Shown here: positions 19,501-34,300 of the stretch, in pieces
Layout: each line of letters begins with the position of its first letter
Numbering within the stretch: position 1 is the first letter of the stretch
Assembly: GCA_013399015.1 (NCBI GenBank)
Contig: VWZX01000041.1
Coordinates: 244,799 to 308,798, forward strand
Length of the DNA stretch: 64,000 nt
DNA from: Galbula dea
Taxonomy: Eukaryota > Chordata > Aves > Piciformes > Galbulidae
Direction of reading: 5' to 3'
Position numbers and translations under genes: made by a program
The notes under the pieces: model-generated
Databases searched by the model: none
The model's input: only the letters and a program-made list of their open reading frames with translations
Told to the model about the DNA's origin: nothing

Positions 19501-22500
19501 TTAAATGCTGCTTTTTAGTTTCGGGGGACGGGGAGGAGGACAGTGAAGACGAACAGAGCGTTTTCTTCGGGGTTAGATTTCTGTAAGGGGCTCCTGGGCT
19601 TCCCCGTGGCTGTCAATTTCTTACAGGCATTCGAAAAAGCAAGAGAAATGTGATGGCTACGAGAAGAATGGCTTGTGTTGAAGCATTCATAGAGATATGA
19701 GAAAATATGGTGTGTTTTGTTCATATAGCTCTACGCATAATGAGAGAAGCACGAAAGATTTATTAAGTAGGAGAGGATTTAAATTCGTTCAGGTGTGGGT
19801 TAAACACAGCCCACTGGGAGGGAGTATTGGGCCAGAATGTGTACTTGATGTACTGAATGTGTTTTCGGAGACCTGCGGCTAGCCGAAACACAGGACATTT
19901 GGGGCGAGTAGGGTGCATTCTCCATGCCAACTGGAATATATTAGGATACAGGGCTCACAAGAAGGGGCTAAAGTCAGCCGGCCTAAAGCTACTTACAGCT
20001 GCCTTATCACTGAGAAATCTGCTCCTGAGAAATTAGTTATGGTTTTCCCATAGTTTCTCTTTCAAATGCATATTCTTTTGTGGTCCTTTCCAACTCCTAA
20101 TATTCTGTGATTCTGTGATATTCAAAGTAGGGTCATTTTGAGACATGTGAATGGAGAAGTGAACTGACAGACATCTACTTAAGAATACAGGTCCACCAAA
20201 ATAGATACTCTTTCCTAGCCCAGATAAGTGCGATTTTTTTCATATTTTACTGTGATGTTGTAGCAATGCAGTGAATAACCAAACAAGTACATAGCATTTG
20301 TGACTATATTCATAGGGTCTAGCTTCAGGTAGTGCTGGTGAAGGACTTAGGAGTTGATCTGAATTTCCCTCAAGAGGAATGTTTTCATAACTAGCCAATT
20401 TAGAGCTTAAGGAGACCACTCTTCTATGTTTGACATCAAACTTCACTGGTATGAGTCTGGGTTAGCTTTCTTCTTCCATCCCCACCTTCCAATTGTGTCA
20501 AGTCCATCACGTTATTATACCTTTATCTGGGTACAAGCCGCATACATTCTTTGTTCCTTTCTGTTCAGGTCTTCAAGCTCACATCAGAACAGACCTCATA
20601 TCTGCCAAAAGCGTGCTGAATTAAGTTCATGGAATAGCAGGAACTAAGTCAAGAGAAACAGCTCAAGCTAGGCCCAAAAATGGACATAGGTAAGGACAAA
20701 TCTTTCTGAATTTCAGGAATCATTTTGCTTTCTCTCTGTGGTGGCTGACTATATCATCACAAGCAATTATACCCTCTAAGAAACAGGGCAGAAAATATCC
20801 AGGTACAATCCCTGTGACACTCTCTTCACTTTAGAAGAGCGGCTGTGCAGTAAATTTATCCCATGGAATGAACTCCAGCATGGGGAGAAGTTATGGGGCA
20901 AGAGAGGAAACGGAAAATAATCCAGATTTTAAAAGCAATCTGGAACATTTCATCACTTAATGACTTTTAATACAACAACCTTACATATAATAAATAAAGA
21001 AATGGTTCATGGTTTGATTCAGCAGGGAGTGGACAAGGTGTCAGGAAGAGGAGAGTTCCTTAGGGCTGGACAGCTCCTCTCCTTCTTCCTCCATGCTCCC
21101 AAAGAAGGTGTGCTAGGCCTTGGTGGCCTCCTCACACTCTCTTTCTGGAAAAAGGGTTAGCTCTAGAGCATCTGGGTTTCCTCTTTCACATTTGTTGTTC
21201 CCTCAGAAGTGCTCTAGAAGCGTGAGCAATGATCTTCTCCCTGCACTTTTGACCAAGCTGTGTAGATGTCGCTTGTTCCCCATTTTTCCCCTAAAACCTG
21301 AAGGATCATACTTGTTTCCCAGGTCCAAGAGCCAAAAACTTGTTGTCTTCACACTGACACAAGATACAGGAATATTCAAAACTCACTTTTTTTACCATTT
21401 GTCATATCTTTAGGTTTTACTGAAATACTGCATTACTTTATTCTCAATGATAAAACATATCTAAAAGACCACCAGGAGAAGTGACAGGCTGTGATATCAC
21501 TTTGTTTCAGTCAGACTGGTAACAGTTACTGATCAGAAACTGACATGTTTGTTGTACAGCTTTAGTGCCATCAAATTCCTTTTGTCTCAATATTTGCACC
21601 TAGACTGGTGAATTAATTGTAGTTCAGTGATGAACTGAAACTATGGTTTAACAGAGAGATATCCAAGCTGGTTGCAAATAAGTTTGCTTTGGACTGTAGT
21701 AACCTCACAGCAAACAATGCCACATGAACTTTTTGAGCATTAAGTGAGTCTTAGGGAAGCAGAAATGGATGAGAGAATTTCCAGTGCCTGAATTGGCTGA
21801 GCTGGCTAATGGCTGGCACAACAAGATCTGACATGAGGTTTCAAGTGAAATAAACCCTTGGACCCTTGTTATGTACCCTGCCTTGAGGCAGAGACCTTGG
21901 AAACTCTGCAGTCTGGCAGTTCTGGTAAGACCTCCATCTGACCCCAAAGCTGGACATGCCTGCACAAATAGGAAATGCACCGACACAGGGAGTGGGAAGA
22001 GTGAAACAGGACCAGTTCTGCTACCAAGGAACTTCTGGTAGCTTAAAGGTCAGGGTTTGTTCATTACTGCATGTCTGAAGAATTTAAAAGAGCCCTCTTA
22101 CAAGGCATATTATCTCTCCAGAATAAGATCATGACAGGACAGAGGAAAAGAAGGTCTTCATAACTCAAAATCAAAATTGTTTAGGGAGAACAGTGAAAAA
22201 AATTAAATGCTTACTGCAAGACTCTCAGTGGAAATTATTTGCCCAGTAGATACTAGTTAATGAAAAGCCATGGGGCTTCAGAGGGAAGCTCTCGTACACA
22301 CCCATGAACAGTTTGAAAAGCTACTTTCTGCTTTCCACTCTTTAGTTCTTTTTCCTTATACATCTCTGTGGTTTCATCACTTTGGTCTGTTATCTGAGTT
22401 TGGCAGAGGTGTGGGCAGGATGGAAGGGGGGAACACTTCTGAAGAAAAGAGAGGTGCTACAGGAAGTGGTATGGGTGATCTTACAGAAGACACTTTACCT

Positions 22501-25189
22501 GCTTAGGAGGATTACAGCATCTAAACAAGAAAATGCAATTTACAAAATCTAAAGTCATTCTCTCACTTACATAGTTAGGGCTGTTACTAATAGGACTTTA
22601 TATATTTCTCTTGTCTGTACCTAGACTACAGCACAGACTAAGGGAAATGTATACACCTATCATGAGCTGCTCAAACGATCCAAGTCAGTGAACCCCTTGC
22701 AGTCATGTAGTTTTTCTCTGAAAGAGAGGTCAGATGCAGTTGACCCAACCCTGAAGAGCTAGTAGGATCAGACCCACAGTCAGACGGCTCTTGGTTTACT
22801 GTGATTCTGTGATTTAGTTTTTAGTTGCTGGTAAAATTCTTGCTGAATCTTTTAATTTATACTTGAAGCAACTTGAATGTTTTGGACTTATTGGCCAGCC
22901 TGACTTAGCAAATTTAGAAAAGATAACATTGCATTCCAACTAGATGAGTACACTGAGCCTTTTAAATAAATAGAGGGGGTTTATCTCATGATGTTGTGCT
23001 GAAAGAGAATGTGAGGTTCACATTGTTTTGCAGAAGTTGCCAGGGTGGAGATACTATTAGTTCTAGTGTTATTTTCACAGCTAATGGTAAAATAATAAAA
23101 CTGAATAAATATACCATCCACCATACATTGATTCTAGTGGTCCATCAGTAAACACCAAAAGGATAGAATTTACAGAGAGTTAAGTAACCCTGTAAATATT
23201 AGGAAAAATAACTGCCACAGAGGGCTGTTCTATAAGGAAAAATTTCCCTTACTGTGATACCCTGATATTCCACATTGATTTTCTTGGTCAGGGACATTCA
23301 CTACCCTAATAGAAATCTCCACATGCTTAAAATTACAACCACACTTAGAAATCTCTCCTAAACTTGATATCCTGGCTCTGTGAGCAGTCACCTCTGCAAG
23401 CCCCTGCTGAAGGTAATGGGGTTTGGTGCAGGAGGAGCCCATTCTGTTCAAAGCACGTTCAGAGTCAGAGCTCAGATATGCCTCAGGGATTATTTCGTCT
23501 TAGTCTGGTGGCTGATTGGAGCACGTTCTGATTTATATCACATGTAACTAATATCAGAATTAGTCCTTTGACTAGTAAAAGGTCTTGTTTTGCCAACATG
23601 GTTTCCCATGAAATAGAAAAACCATCTGCAAGTTCTCTCAACTTGTAATGCATTAAGAAGAGGTCTAAATATGCATGTGAGCTGTTACATGTGCCTAAAC
23701 CTCTGTTATCTTACAAAAAAGAGTAGGGTTAAGCCTCACATTCAGTATTTAATTAGTGATTAATAATACAAAAGCTAAGAAAACACCTAAATCCTTTTGA
23801 CATGACTTGTCATCTCTGTAATGATAATAATTTGTTAGGGTTTTTTTAAAAGAAAATATTTTGTCACTGAATTAAGTAGCCCCAACCATGGGTATAGAAT
23901 ATAAAGAATCGAGCTATATTTACATCTGCTTTATGTACTGGAATGCAACTTCAAAATTAACCAGCATGGGGTTCCAGAAATTTTTGGACTATGGCAGAAA
24001 GGATTTAAAGGCAAACATAAAATGTGTTATAAGTTTAAGGGAAATTTTCCAATATAAAGTTGTTATAGAGTATTTTAGTTTCACCTTTCAAACACAGGCA
24101 TTTCTAGAGTTAAACTTTTTGTATTCTACCTTGATATTAGCCAAGTTAATTTTTTTAATCAGTTTACCTTTAGCTCCTGAGATAATAGCAGGTATGACTG
24201 AATAGATTTTTAAATATAAACCAATAGATTTCAAATGATAGGTTATCACCATTCACAAAATTAAAGATACAGAGATAGCTCTTTAATCTTATTCTCTCAA
24301 ATTGCAGCTTGTATGAGTCCCAGGAATTTCCAGAGTAGCTGATTTTAACTTGAATGTGATTCATAAAAATTCTTGTACTTTAATGACTCTTGATTACTTG
24401 TCAGTTGTTTGTGGTTGGAATCTGAAGCAAGTGATGATCTCATTTCCTTTAGGTATAATTCAGCTACTCAGGTTTCTTTGTTTATTTAAAGTGTTGTTCC
24501 TTTTCATTACTGCTTACTGTTTTTCTCTTATCTGTGTTATCTTTTGGGTAGAAATAGCAGAGTGTATCAGTTGAGGGCCACTGGACTCTCTCCGGATGCT
24601 TGTTGACACTCCTTATTGCTTTGGGAGCAGTAGGAGTAGTGAGCCTTTATCTCTGAACTGAGCCAGTGTAATCAAAGACTTGCAGACTTGCTTCAGTCGC
24701 AACAAACAAACTGCTGTTGGCCCAGCTATTTTAGTACCCTAGGAGAGAATGTGGTTGAAGGTTTAAAACAATATTATTCCTCTCAACTGTGCTGTCAAGC
24801 ACAGTTTCGTTGCATACTCCAGCTGCACTCTTCAAAGCAACTGATTGTGCTAGAAGTTGACTGTAGGTACAGGCTGAGCACATTGAGCACCTGTGAAATC
24901 CCCTGCCACCGAGCCCATTTCATTCATGCATAGAAGGCAGCTACTAAACAAATGTCCTTTTTTGTATACAATGTTTTGTTGTTTCAGTGAGCTGTCCGGA
25001 TATGGATTTTTTTTTTTGAACATCAGTGATCACATCCAAGTATTTCTCCATCAGCTTCATGTGCACCTGCTTTTAAACCATGTTTTGTACCTCATTTAAT
25101 TTAATCTATTGATTATGAAAATTACCTATCTCTGACATTTTTTGGAACTGTTCAGTTGAGACAGCTAATACCTAAAGAACACTGGTCTA
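19501..25189. other. Intergenic, upstream flank of PLAU
   Basis: It holds only a CR1 tail at 20080-20121. Isolated ETS-like motifs occur (for example ACAGGAAGTGG near 22460), but I see no paired AP-1/ETS enhancer like the one known about 2 kb upstream of mammalian PLAU. Confidence 0.5.
20080..20121 (+). mobile_element. CR1 LINE 3' end fragment
   Basis: GGTCCTTTCCAACTCCTAA then ATTCTGTGATTCTGTGA. It lies about 0.75 kb upstream of the PLAU start. Confidence 0.75.
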
Positions 25190-25279
25190 GGGAATCCTGC
25201 TGTGGCAGGGGGGTTGGACTAGATGATCTTTTGAGGTCCCTTCCAACTCCTAATATTCTGTGATTCTGTGATTCTGTGA
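25190..25279 (+). mobile_element. CR1 LINE 3' end fragment
   Basis: GGTTGGACTAGATGATCTTT, GAGGTCCCTTCCAACTCC, and a tail of three ATTCTGTG units. Confidence 0.88.
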
Positions 25280-28254
25280 AAAGATTAGTCTGAGATACAG
25301 ACATTGCATCCATATCCTAACCAGCTTAAAATTATATTTATGATTAGATCTAGGTCTATCTTTAGTTTCTAGTTGCTGGTAGCACTGGAGAAAACACAGA
25401 AAAGAAGACTTCTGGGTCTGAAACTAGAGGGCAGAGAGGAAATACAGAGGTTTTTAGGGACTAAGCTGTACTTCTTTTGGTGATCTTAAGTTCTGAAGTA
25501 GGATATTTTCCAAGGGAATACTATGTCTCCCTGCCATTTACTGATGTGGAATAGAACATTGAAGTCTAGCATTGGAAATTTACAGAAACAGCTGGCTTGG
25601 ACTACTTTTTCAGCAGTGCGTCAGTTGATCAGATTCACATTTCACAGGAAAACCAGCAAACTGAGAGCGTGCCAGTTGGCAGACTTCTGGAAAAAAATAG
25701 ATTTGCTAAAAACTGGGAAGAAAGCAAATTTTTGGGCATGAGTTCCACATACTGTATCCTAGTGATGGTGTATCCAGGGAAGCGACGTAGCCTAACCCTA
25801 TGCACAATACACTCAGGTGGGAAAATTTGCACTACTTGTCTTTGTGAGAGGCTGCCTGGGAGGATAGCTTAGGGTTCCACTCCTTCCTCCTCTGCCTTTG
25901 GCTTTACTGCTCATGAAGGAAGATAAATGCCCAAACTAACATAGACAGTTTCTATCTATAAGGAGGGAAGTGGTCATTTTAGAGGTTGCCCTGCCAAGCA
26001 GCACTAATACCATAACAGATGTCTTAGTGAAGAGACAACTGTTCTTGCTCTCAGTAGGGTGTGACACTGCCTGCTGTTATTGGTTTTTCTTCCAGGGAAA
26101 AAACAGCATGTTGTGTAGGGCTTGCAACTCTCAGGTAGATTTCAGAGGTGCAGGATCAGTGGCAGGGAGCCCTCTCTGCCCAGCAGGTAGCAGCTGGGCT
26201 GAGTGTGTCCCTTGTTGCTCACTAGAGATGCAGATTTGCTTGCAGGCATGACAAAAAAAATCATGCTACAGTCCTTAAAGGCAGGATTGTTTTGACTGTA
26301 AATATCCAGGTACCGTAATGGTGAACAGTGTATAAATTTCTAAAGCGCTAATTATCTAAATAAGTACAAACTACTGAAAAATAACTGTAAATATAATATT
26401 AATGATATTAGTCATGGACTGTTCTATGAACTACTGAAAAAAGCTCTGGAAAAAAACCCCACCCCCATGAATTTACAGTTGAAGCAAAAGGATGCCAAAT
26501 GCAAAAAGACTGGATTGTATAGAGCCCATAGGGCAATACTGTACAGTGTTGTCAGGCAGAGTCTCAATACACTTGCAAGTGAACAACTGTTGAGCAATTC
26601 AAAAGAAAAAGATCTTTAAGGAGAAAGAAACAGTTGCTTCCTGGGTGCTGTTGAACAAGAGCATTCTTTGTGCATAAGCTCATAAATAAGCTATGCTGAG
26701 AAGAAAGGGGAAACAAAATTAACTTGGGTACTGTAGTAATAGCATGTATCCCAGTTTCTCTAATAATAGTACTTATCTTTTCTCCCTCTCCCACTCCTTC
26801 GGATGTTTTAGATGTAGTCCTTGTTTTTTCCTAGTTAGCTGCCTGGAACTTACTTCTAGAGTAGATAATGTGCAAATTTCTCTAATCTTTGATTGCTGAT
26901 TGTTGTTTATAGAGTTTAAGTAAACACGCCTCTAAAGGAAGTTATGCTTGCTCTCCTGCGATAACTTTTAACGCCTATCCTGTCTATGGCAGTTACAGCT
27001 TTTATTGATAGACAAGAGGACACAGACAAAAAAAATAATAAAACAATTACAGAGCTATCTCAAGTATGATAAGCACAACAGAAAAAACTCACTTTGTGTT
27101 TGCAAAATAGGCCTTTTTTTCATCCCTGTGCAACATCTTCCAGAGGGAGGTTCTGGCATATAATGACCTATCATCAGTTCCATCAAGGGTTTTTCTGCCA
27201 CAAAGCAGAAATACTTTCTGTCTCCATAGCTTTTTCTTGGCAGCACTGACTACTTGTGGCATTCTGTGATTTTGGTTAGAACTGTTGGAAATGACAATGT
27301 TTCATTTTTTCTGAAATGTATGTATTTTTTAGGAAAATATCTCAAACTGATATACAGCAAAGCCTCTATCGCTGGGAGCTTTTGCAATGGCTTTGGAGTT
27401 CTTACTCCCTTTGTTCCCCAGGCGGTGTCAGGAGCATGCTCACTTATCTGTATGGACTAAGCAGTGAGTGAGGCAAGCATTTAGAGGGGAGATGGAGAAG
27501 ACAGTGTAGAGCCCATACTAATAAAGCTCTAGTGCTCAGCATCCTGGGCTGCATGCTGGTGCTGTTGCAGTCTCGATCACAAAGACAGGGTGGGAGGTGG
27601 CAGGGGAGAAGGGGCAGCATTAAGTGTCATTTACCTTTTCAGAATTACTGTGATTTATCCAGGAGAAGGGTAAGAAAGAAATGTTATTATGTAAGTAATT
27701 GTCAGAAATAGAATGAGATCCGATAGCAAATAAGGGTTATGCTGGAAAAGATTGAAAGCCACTTATCCATGGACTTAGTATCACAAAAGTTAGTAAGTGG
27801 ACAGTGGAGGCTAGTCACACAGATTATTCAGGAGGAGTCAGCATCCAAAGGATAAATGTGAGAGGATAAACCTAGAGGGCATGTGCCATGAGGTGCTCTG
27901 ACAGTGAAAAAAAATTACTTGATCAAAGAAAATTCCATAAGAGAAGCCTTTGATGGAGCTTTTCTGAGTGCAGACAAGAGAAACAGAATTGCATTTATCA
28001 AGGTTTCTGGCAGGAAGGAAAATTACATTGCTTTCAATAGTAGAGAAAGAGGGTGGAAGACAAGGGGTTTGGTCCCAAAAGGACAAGAAAAATGGAGCTC
28101 TATTATAATCGAGTTGAGTTTGATCTTGTGAAAGGTTTTACAAAAGGTGATACCAGAGAGATGTGTAGATTTACTCCGTAACAGAGCAAGGGAGGTTTGT
28201 GTTAGAGGAGTAACATCACCAGCATAGAGGTGGCAAATTAGTTTGTGTTTCCAA

Positions 28255-28330
28255 ATGAGATATAAAATGAAAAAAAACGAAAGCAAGAGAAAAAAAAAGG
28301 AAGTAAAGGAGAGCCATTTCAAGGCAAGAA
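28255..28330 (+). repeat. Purine-rich tract
   Basis: Almost only A and G on the plus strand. It produces an artificial poly-Phe/Leu hydrophobic stretch in a minus-strand frame. Confidence 0.6.
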
Positions 28331-31300
28331 ATGTTGAGTTAAAAGACTGCGAACAGAAACGGCGAAGAGAGCTATGGAATGTGGCCAGTGATGTGTAAAG
28401 GGAGCTCCCCAGCCCAGAAGAGTGAATCAGAGCTCTGCATCTGATCAGTTCCGGTGAGAATATCTTCCACTCCATGCCAAGGAAGGAGGAAGACTGGAGA
28501 AAGCTTGAACTGGAGTTGGAGAAGAAACTCCACTCTTAACTTTGTGAGATCTGAAGTGGTCAGTATGTGAAGGAGTTGCAGATAGCGTAAGAGTGGGATA
28601 TTGTTAAGGTAAAACAGACTACAGGAATGAATTGGATTTTCTTTCCCACCACCTGGTGATGAACATTCATGTTGTAGTGCAATAGGAAAGCTTTTGCCAA
28701 GCTTGTGAATTCCCCCAAGATAAATGGAAATTTCTCATATAGGCTGTATAATACAGTTCATTATAAGGAACTGCTTCTGTGAATAAGCATTACTCAGTGA
28801 GAGTAAGGAACATCAGGGCAAATTCTAGGCTGCTGCATTATATTTTACTGAATATTACTTAAAATTATCTTACACTGCACTGAATATTATTTAAAAGAAA
28901 ACTAGTTTACAGAGATCCTCGTCTTCTGTTCATTTCAGTGGAATAAGTCTGGATACCAAAATGCCTACTAAATCAGAGACCCAGGCCCTCTTCTGAAATA
29001 CACAGCTATAAGCTCAGTCAATCCATGACATGTTTTTATAATGGTGTAACAAGGATCAGTATTGATAACTCATTACTGTTTTCCTGTACCCACAAAATTA
29101 TACAGAAAGCCCACTATAGAATATATGTTTGAATGGAACAGCTTTTCCTGGAAAGCTACCTGGTTATTCATTGTCTCTTAGGCCTCATAAGTCTTTCATC
29201 TCTGTCTTTGCATGGCCCTGATCTCATCAGGAAAATGTGGAGCGTAATTCCTCCACTAGGCCATCCTCTTCACAGTAAAAGCCAGAAATTCATGCCTTAG
29301 GCTGACAAGAAATCCCAATCTATCCTTTCAGGGTAACTGCAAAAAGTGAGTGCTGCTAATGCTTGCTCTTTTGTCAAGCTCCTGCTCTTAGAAGATAGCT
29401 TGATATGAGTATTGAAGGGGGAAAAGGTGTTTCTAATGCAGGCCCTGAATGGCAGTCGTGCAATGGTTCTACAAAAGCATGAGCTCATATGCCATTGGAC
29501 CTTCTAACTCTTTTTAGAGATTCACTCATGGGACATAAGGACATCAAATACCTACCCTTGGCATTCTTTGGGGGTTTTTTTAAATGTTTCCATGCCTAAA
29601 TTTGATATGTGTGGAAATAAAGCTAGTAAGAATTATGATTTTCAAGCTAAATTCCAATAAAGGCAAAGTAGGCTACTAGGTCATTTGCTTGCTTCAGATA
29701 ATTTTAGGCGATTAATGTTATTCCTCTGCCTTTTGTTCTTCCCACTGTGTGATTCATGCTGAAAAAGGAATTTATCTTGTCTTTGGCAGTCTGGTGATAT
29801 ATTAGTAGGTTATTCCACAATAGTATTCAGTGCCAAACAGAGGTGATTTCTTTGATCCTCAAAGTGTGTCACTACAGTAAGATGAGATAATCCCTGAAAG
29901 TGAGGTTCATTACACTGACAGTGCTGCACAGTTACAGTTTCACAGCTCTCAATTCTGGAGAAAGATAATCTGGCACGCTTGGACCTATGTGTTTCCCCAC
30001 ATTTCCCTCTACTGGTATGCTTGACATTCTGTCCCTAGCTGTAAAAAGTACTGTGACAACTGATTCCTAAAAAAAATTAGAAAATACAGAAAAAGAAGAA
30101 AGACAAAATCATTTAAGAAAACCACAGTCTGAGCATGTGACTTTCAAGCCTGTGCAAGCATATATTAAGTATTTTAACTTGAAACAGTTTGTGTAGATAC
30201 AGGAGCAAATTTTACCTTAAGTATTTTCAAAAACCTATCAAAAATATAAATACAAGCTCTAATACATATCTATGTAGTATGAATACTTGAAAAAGCAAAA
30301 TAAATATTATAAGCTATGTTTTAGTTATTAATAAATGACATAGAAATTTTCCAACAATTTAAAGAAAGTGAAAGTGATAATAGGTTCATAAATATCTAGT
30401 GGAACTGTGATGTTCTGAGAGGATTTCTTCAGATGTTAGATCAACCAATGCCATTAGAGCCAGTAGAATCCTAGGAGCTGTGGCTCATCAGGAGCACCAA
30501 GCCACCTTTGATTTGACAAGTGGTTCTCTGAACTCTGGTATCAGATTTACCTTCTGAGGTAATAGTAACACTTCTTTTAAAGAAGTCTTTAGGAAGAGAA
30601 GGAGCCAGACAGCTGGGCAACTGAAAGCCAGTGTTGTATTTTGGTTTTACTTCTTGACAAAATAAAAGAGCTTCTTGCTTAAAGGCACTTCTTTTAACCA
30701 GGTTATTAACAATAGGTGTGTGTCCTTATCTGATACTCTATCCCAAAGCCTTAGAATTGTAGGTCTTATGCAATGACTGAAGGCAACAGTGTACTCCTGA
30801 ATTCTTGTATAGACTGTCGACATCTCACCTCTGCTGAAACCTGTATTCCACAGTGAGGCAATCTTCTGCAGCATCATGTTGGGTTGTGGCTATAGGAAAT
30901 TTTACTGTAATATATTTAGAAGCTCAAGTTTTGGGTATGTAGGAATATTGTGAATGTTATGGGTCTGTTTGAGCTGCCTGTGTAAGCTAAAAATGACATC
31001 CACTGCAGAAGATTTTGTTCAGATCTTAGTGCCTGGCACATACCCAGCCCACCATATGTCATTTGAGAATCCCTGACTGGAATTTTCCAGTTTGCCAGTG
31101 GTTGTTCTTTTCATCATTTAGGTATGGGATAAGGAGTCAGTGCTGTTACTCTACCAGCAAAATAATGTCCTAGTTCCTCATGCACTAAACTTTAGAAGGA
31201 AATTTGAATGTGTAGACAGTTCATGGTTAGGCTTATATAGTTGTCTTCTCATACCAGTATTCACCTTTTGGACATACTTCTTCAGAAATCTAGTTAATTA

Positions 31301-34300
31301 AGCCTCCAGAAAAATTAAATCTTTGGACACTCTTAAAATGACAAGTGACTTACTACTTACTACTAATTAAAGCAGATACTTGATGTGAATTACTGGCTTC
31401 TTTGGCAGGCATGTGGGTAGTCGAGTGTATTTTAAATAAGCTCTTAAATGAGAACAGTTACAGCTGGGCTAATAACGAGAAATCTAAACAGAAACATCCA
31501 TCACTTCTTATGACAGCTTTATTTCATGCATATTCCTAGCCTTTCACAAACGTTTTTTTAGATACACAACTTGCCAAAACTTCTGCTTATGGAAATCATA
31601 GCAGGAGAGCCACAAAACTGTAGAAGAGTGCCTAGGTTTGGCTGGGTTGCAGAAACAGCTCTGCTGTCCCACATATAGCTGAAGTGGTTAGTGCTGGCAT
31701 GCAGGCATGACCTCATGATAAACAGGCTGATCCTTACTAGGAATTAACCATTTAGCTACTCACAGCCACCAGTCTATCACCAAGAGGAAGAGACTGCTGT
31801 ATTTCTTTTACAAAACATAAGGAAAGGTACATTTACCAGCATTGCTGACCAGAGAATTAGCAATGATTTTATAAGCTGGGATGGTCATGTGCAATATGGG
31901 CATTTGAAATTGCATGTGTCATTTCTTTAACAGTACCATGTAAAATTCCCCCACTAGTACTTTATTTTTTTAAAATGTCTAATATTACAGTAACTTAAGA
32001 GTTACTTGTTTTGGTTTTGTCTACTTCTTCAAGTGATGTACAGTCTAAGATATGGAAATCCAACTCTCTCAAAACGTTTCAGAGATCATGACTTCCTGAT
32101 AAGGAAAATCATCTTATTAAGTAAGATGTCTGTTCTGTTAAACTGAAGTGCTTTGCAGCACCATTGAAGAAAGTCACAAAGCAAGAGAAGCATAAGGATG
32201 GACATGCTTTCTGTTTTCTCATTTGAAAAAAAAGAAAGTTTATCTTCCTAAGAAAAATGATTATCATATAACACATAAGAAATGCAACTGCATTTAAATA
32301 ACCTCATTCAAAGTCTGTGGAATGGAACAGTGTATTTAGTTCAAATGCTACATGACCTGCATACATTTTGCAGGTTTGTTGTCTTAAGTTGTGAAGTGGA
32401 TTCTCAGCTAAGCAGCTAAGCACTCCTTCAGAATACTACAGGCAGAAACAGTCCCGCAGGAAGTGGTATTTGTGATTCAGTAAACGGCACCTTGCCCACT
32501 GAGTCAGTGTTGAGCCAATGTCCGAATGTGTTTCTAGAGTGTGGAATATAAAACTAAAGTTCTGACTGTGGCCACTGGGAAATTCACTGAACTACTGACG
32601 AGAAAAGGGATATTAGCCACAACATCCCAGATTCCAGACAGGGATAATTACAACTTTCTCCCACTTACTTCATTGGGAGAATAATTCTTCTTTTCTCCTC
32701 TAAGCTTGTACATTTTTCCTGCATTTAGCTGGTCACCATCCTTCAGGCATGTTGGAAGGATGAGTGCCACAGCTCAGATGTACAGTCTCTTTCTGTCACA
32801 CTGCTGAAAATGCTAGGCTTGGCACTGGCAGTTTTGCTTTCCTGTGGTTTATCCAACTTGGAGACTGTCTTTCGGACAGACACAATCACTGTAACCTGTC
32901 TGAGCTTTTTCAGCTACTTCAATTCTGCAACTGAAGAGATGCACTAAGATGATGATGAACTAAGAGATGCACTATGATTAGTTTTCTCTCAGGTCCTGCG
33001 ACCCACTAGGTATGTGCAGTGACTCAGAACAGCCTTTTCTAATGAAAGTCTTAATTTAGGGATAGAAATTGAACAAACCTCAGCAAAGTTTAAACTGAAG
33101 ATGCTCCACCTGTGTGATCTTTCCTACTTGCTTTCACATGTCCAGTACAGAATTGTTCTCTACTCAATAGGTTTTCTGGGTGTTGTGGGCTTTTTAAAAT
33201 CCTATTGTTATATAGAAAAATAAATCTCAACAATTTAAAAAAAAAGTCCTCAAAACAGATGTCTAATGTAATTCATCCACATACTAATTTATGTAAGTCT
33301 GTGGCAGCAAGTTTGGGTACCCAGAACTGCAAATTTTGGTACACAGAATTACAGAGTAATGCCAGAAGCTACTGTGAAAGATCACAGCTTCACATCTGAA
33401 GTTGTCCAACAAGCAGTGTAGGTGCTGTAATTCTGCATGTAGTTAATGACACAGTGCTAAGAATTGTAATGCTTTTTCATGTTTAATTGTTCACAGAAAT
33501 CTTCTTATCATTTTCCTGATTTTCATTTTCTGTAATCATGAAATAATATCTAGCTGCATTTGACTTATTTTAGAGACATTTTAATAGGACTCTGGGTAAC
33601 GCTTGCTTTGGACCTGCTAGCATTACTGTTACTGGAAGATGCATTCTGAAGGATTTAGTTAGCCTCTGTAATCTGTATGTAACAATTAACTGATTTCTGG
33701 AGTTATGGAACATATTAAACATTAACTCATTTAGCAGGTGGATTTTGGTGAAATTCGTCAACATGTGAGTACCCCTATTGATGTTGAGAATGTATTTAAA
33801 CATTAGATATATCAACTTAGCAAGACTCTTCATCAAGGGTGATGCAGTAGCTTCCATAGCAGAGAAGGGCCATAAGCATGCAAAATCCAGTTTTCTGGGC
33901 ATGAAAGTACCAACCCTAAGCACTTGCTGGAACTGAGCTTGCAGGTCCAAGCCCCATTGTTGTTAATGGAATAAATCATTCCATCAGAGTGAGGAATAGG
34001 ATATTACTCAATGTGAGAATCAGTGGCAAGGTTTCACTCTGAAACATGATCAAGAAGTTCTCTTCGGGTCATATAAAGAACACACTGATCATGTACCACA
34101 CACCAATTAATCCTGGTCTCTCCCCTTCCCCTTCCTTTATCTTTCCTCCACCCTCCAAAACAAAATTTTCCACTTGACCATGAAGGAAGTGAGGGAGCCT
34201 AGATGCTACCCCAGGACAGAGAGCTAGAGGAAGGGCTGGGTCACTTAGTCAAGAAAAGGGGAGGAGAAGGAAATGGTCAGTGAAAAATAAGGTTCTAAAT

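Noticed and set aside
19274..19504. 76-codon plus-strand frame across the PLAU promoter
   Set aside because: GC-rich DNA lacks stop codons by composition; no family match. Kept only as a possible divergent transcript.
22798..22815. ATTCTGTGAT word resembling a CR1 tail
   Set aside because: Too short, and the preceding bases do not match the CR1 3' end.
28023..28475. 150-codon minus-strand frame with a hydrophobic stretch
   Set aside because: The apparent membrane segment is the translation of the complementary pyrimidine-rich tract (plus-strand A/G run). No domain, no splice or promoter context.
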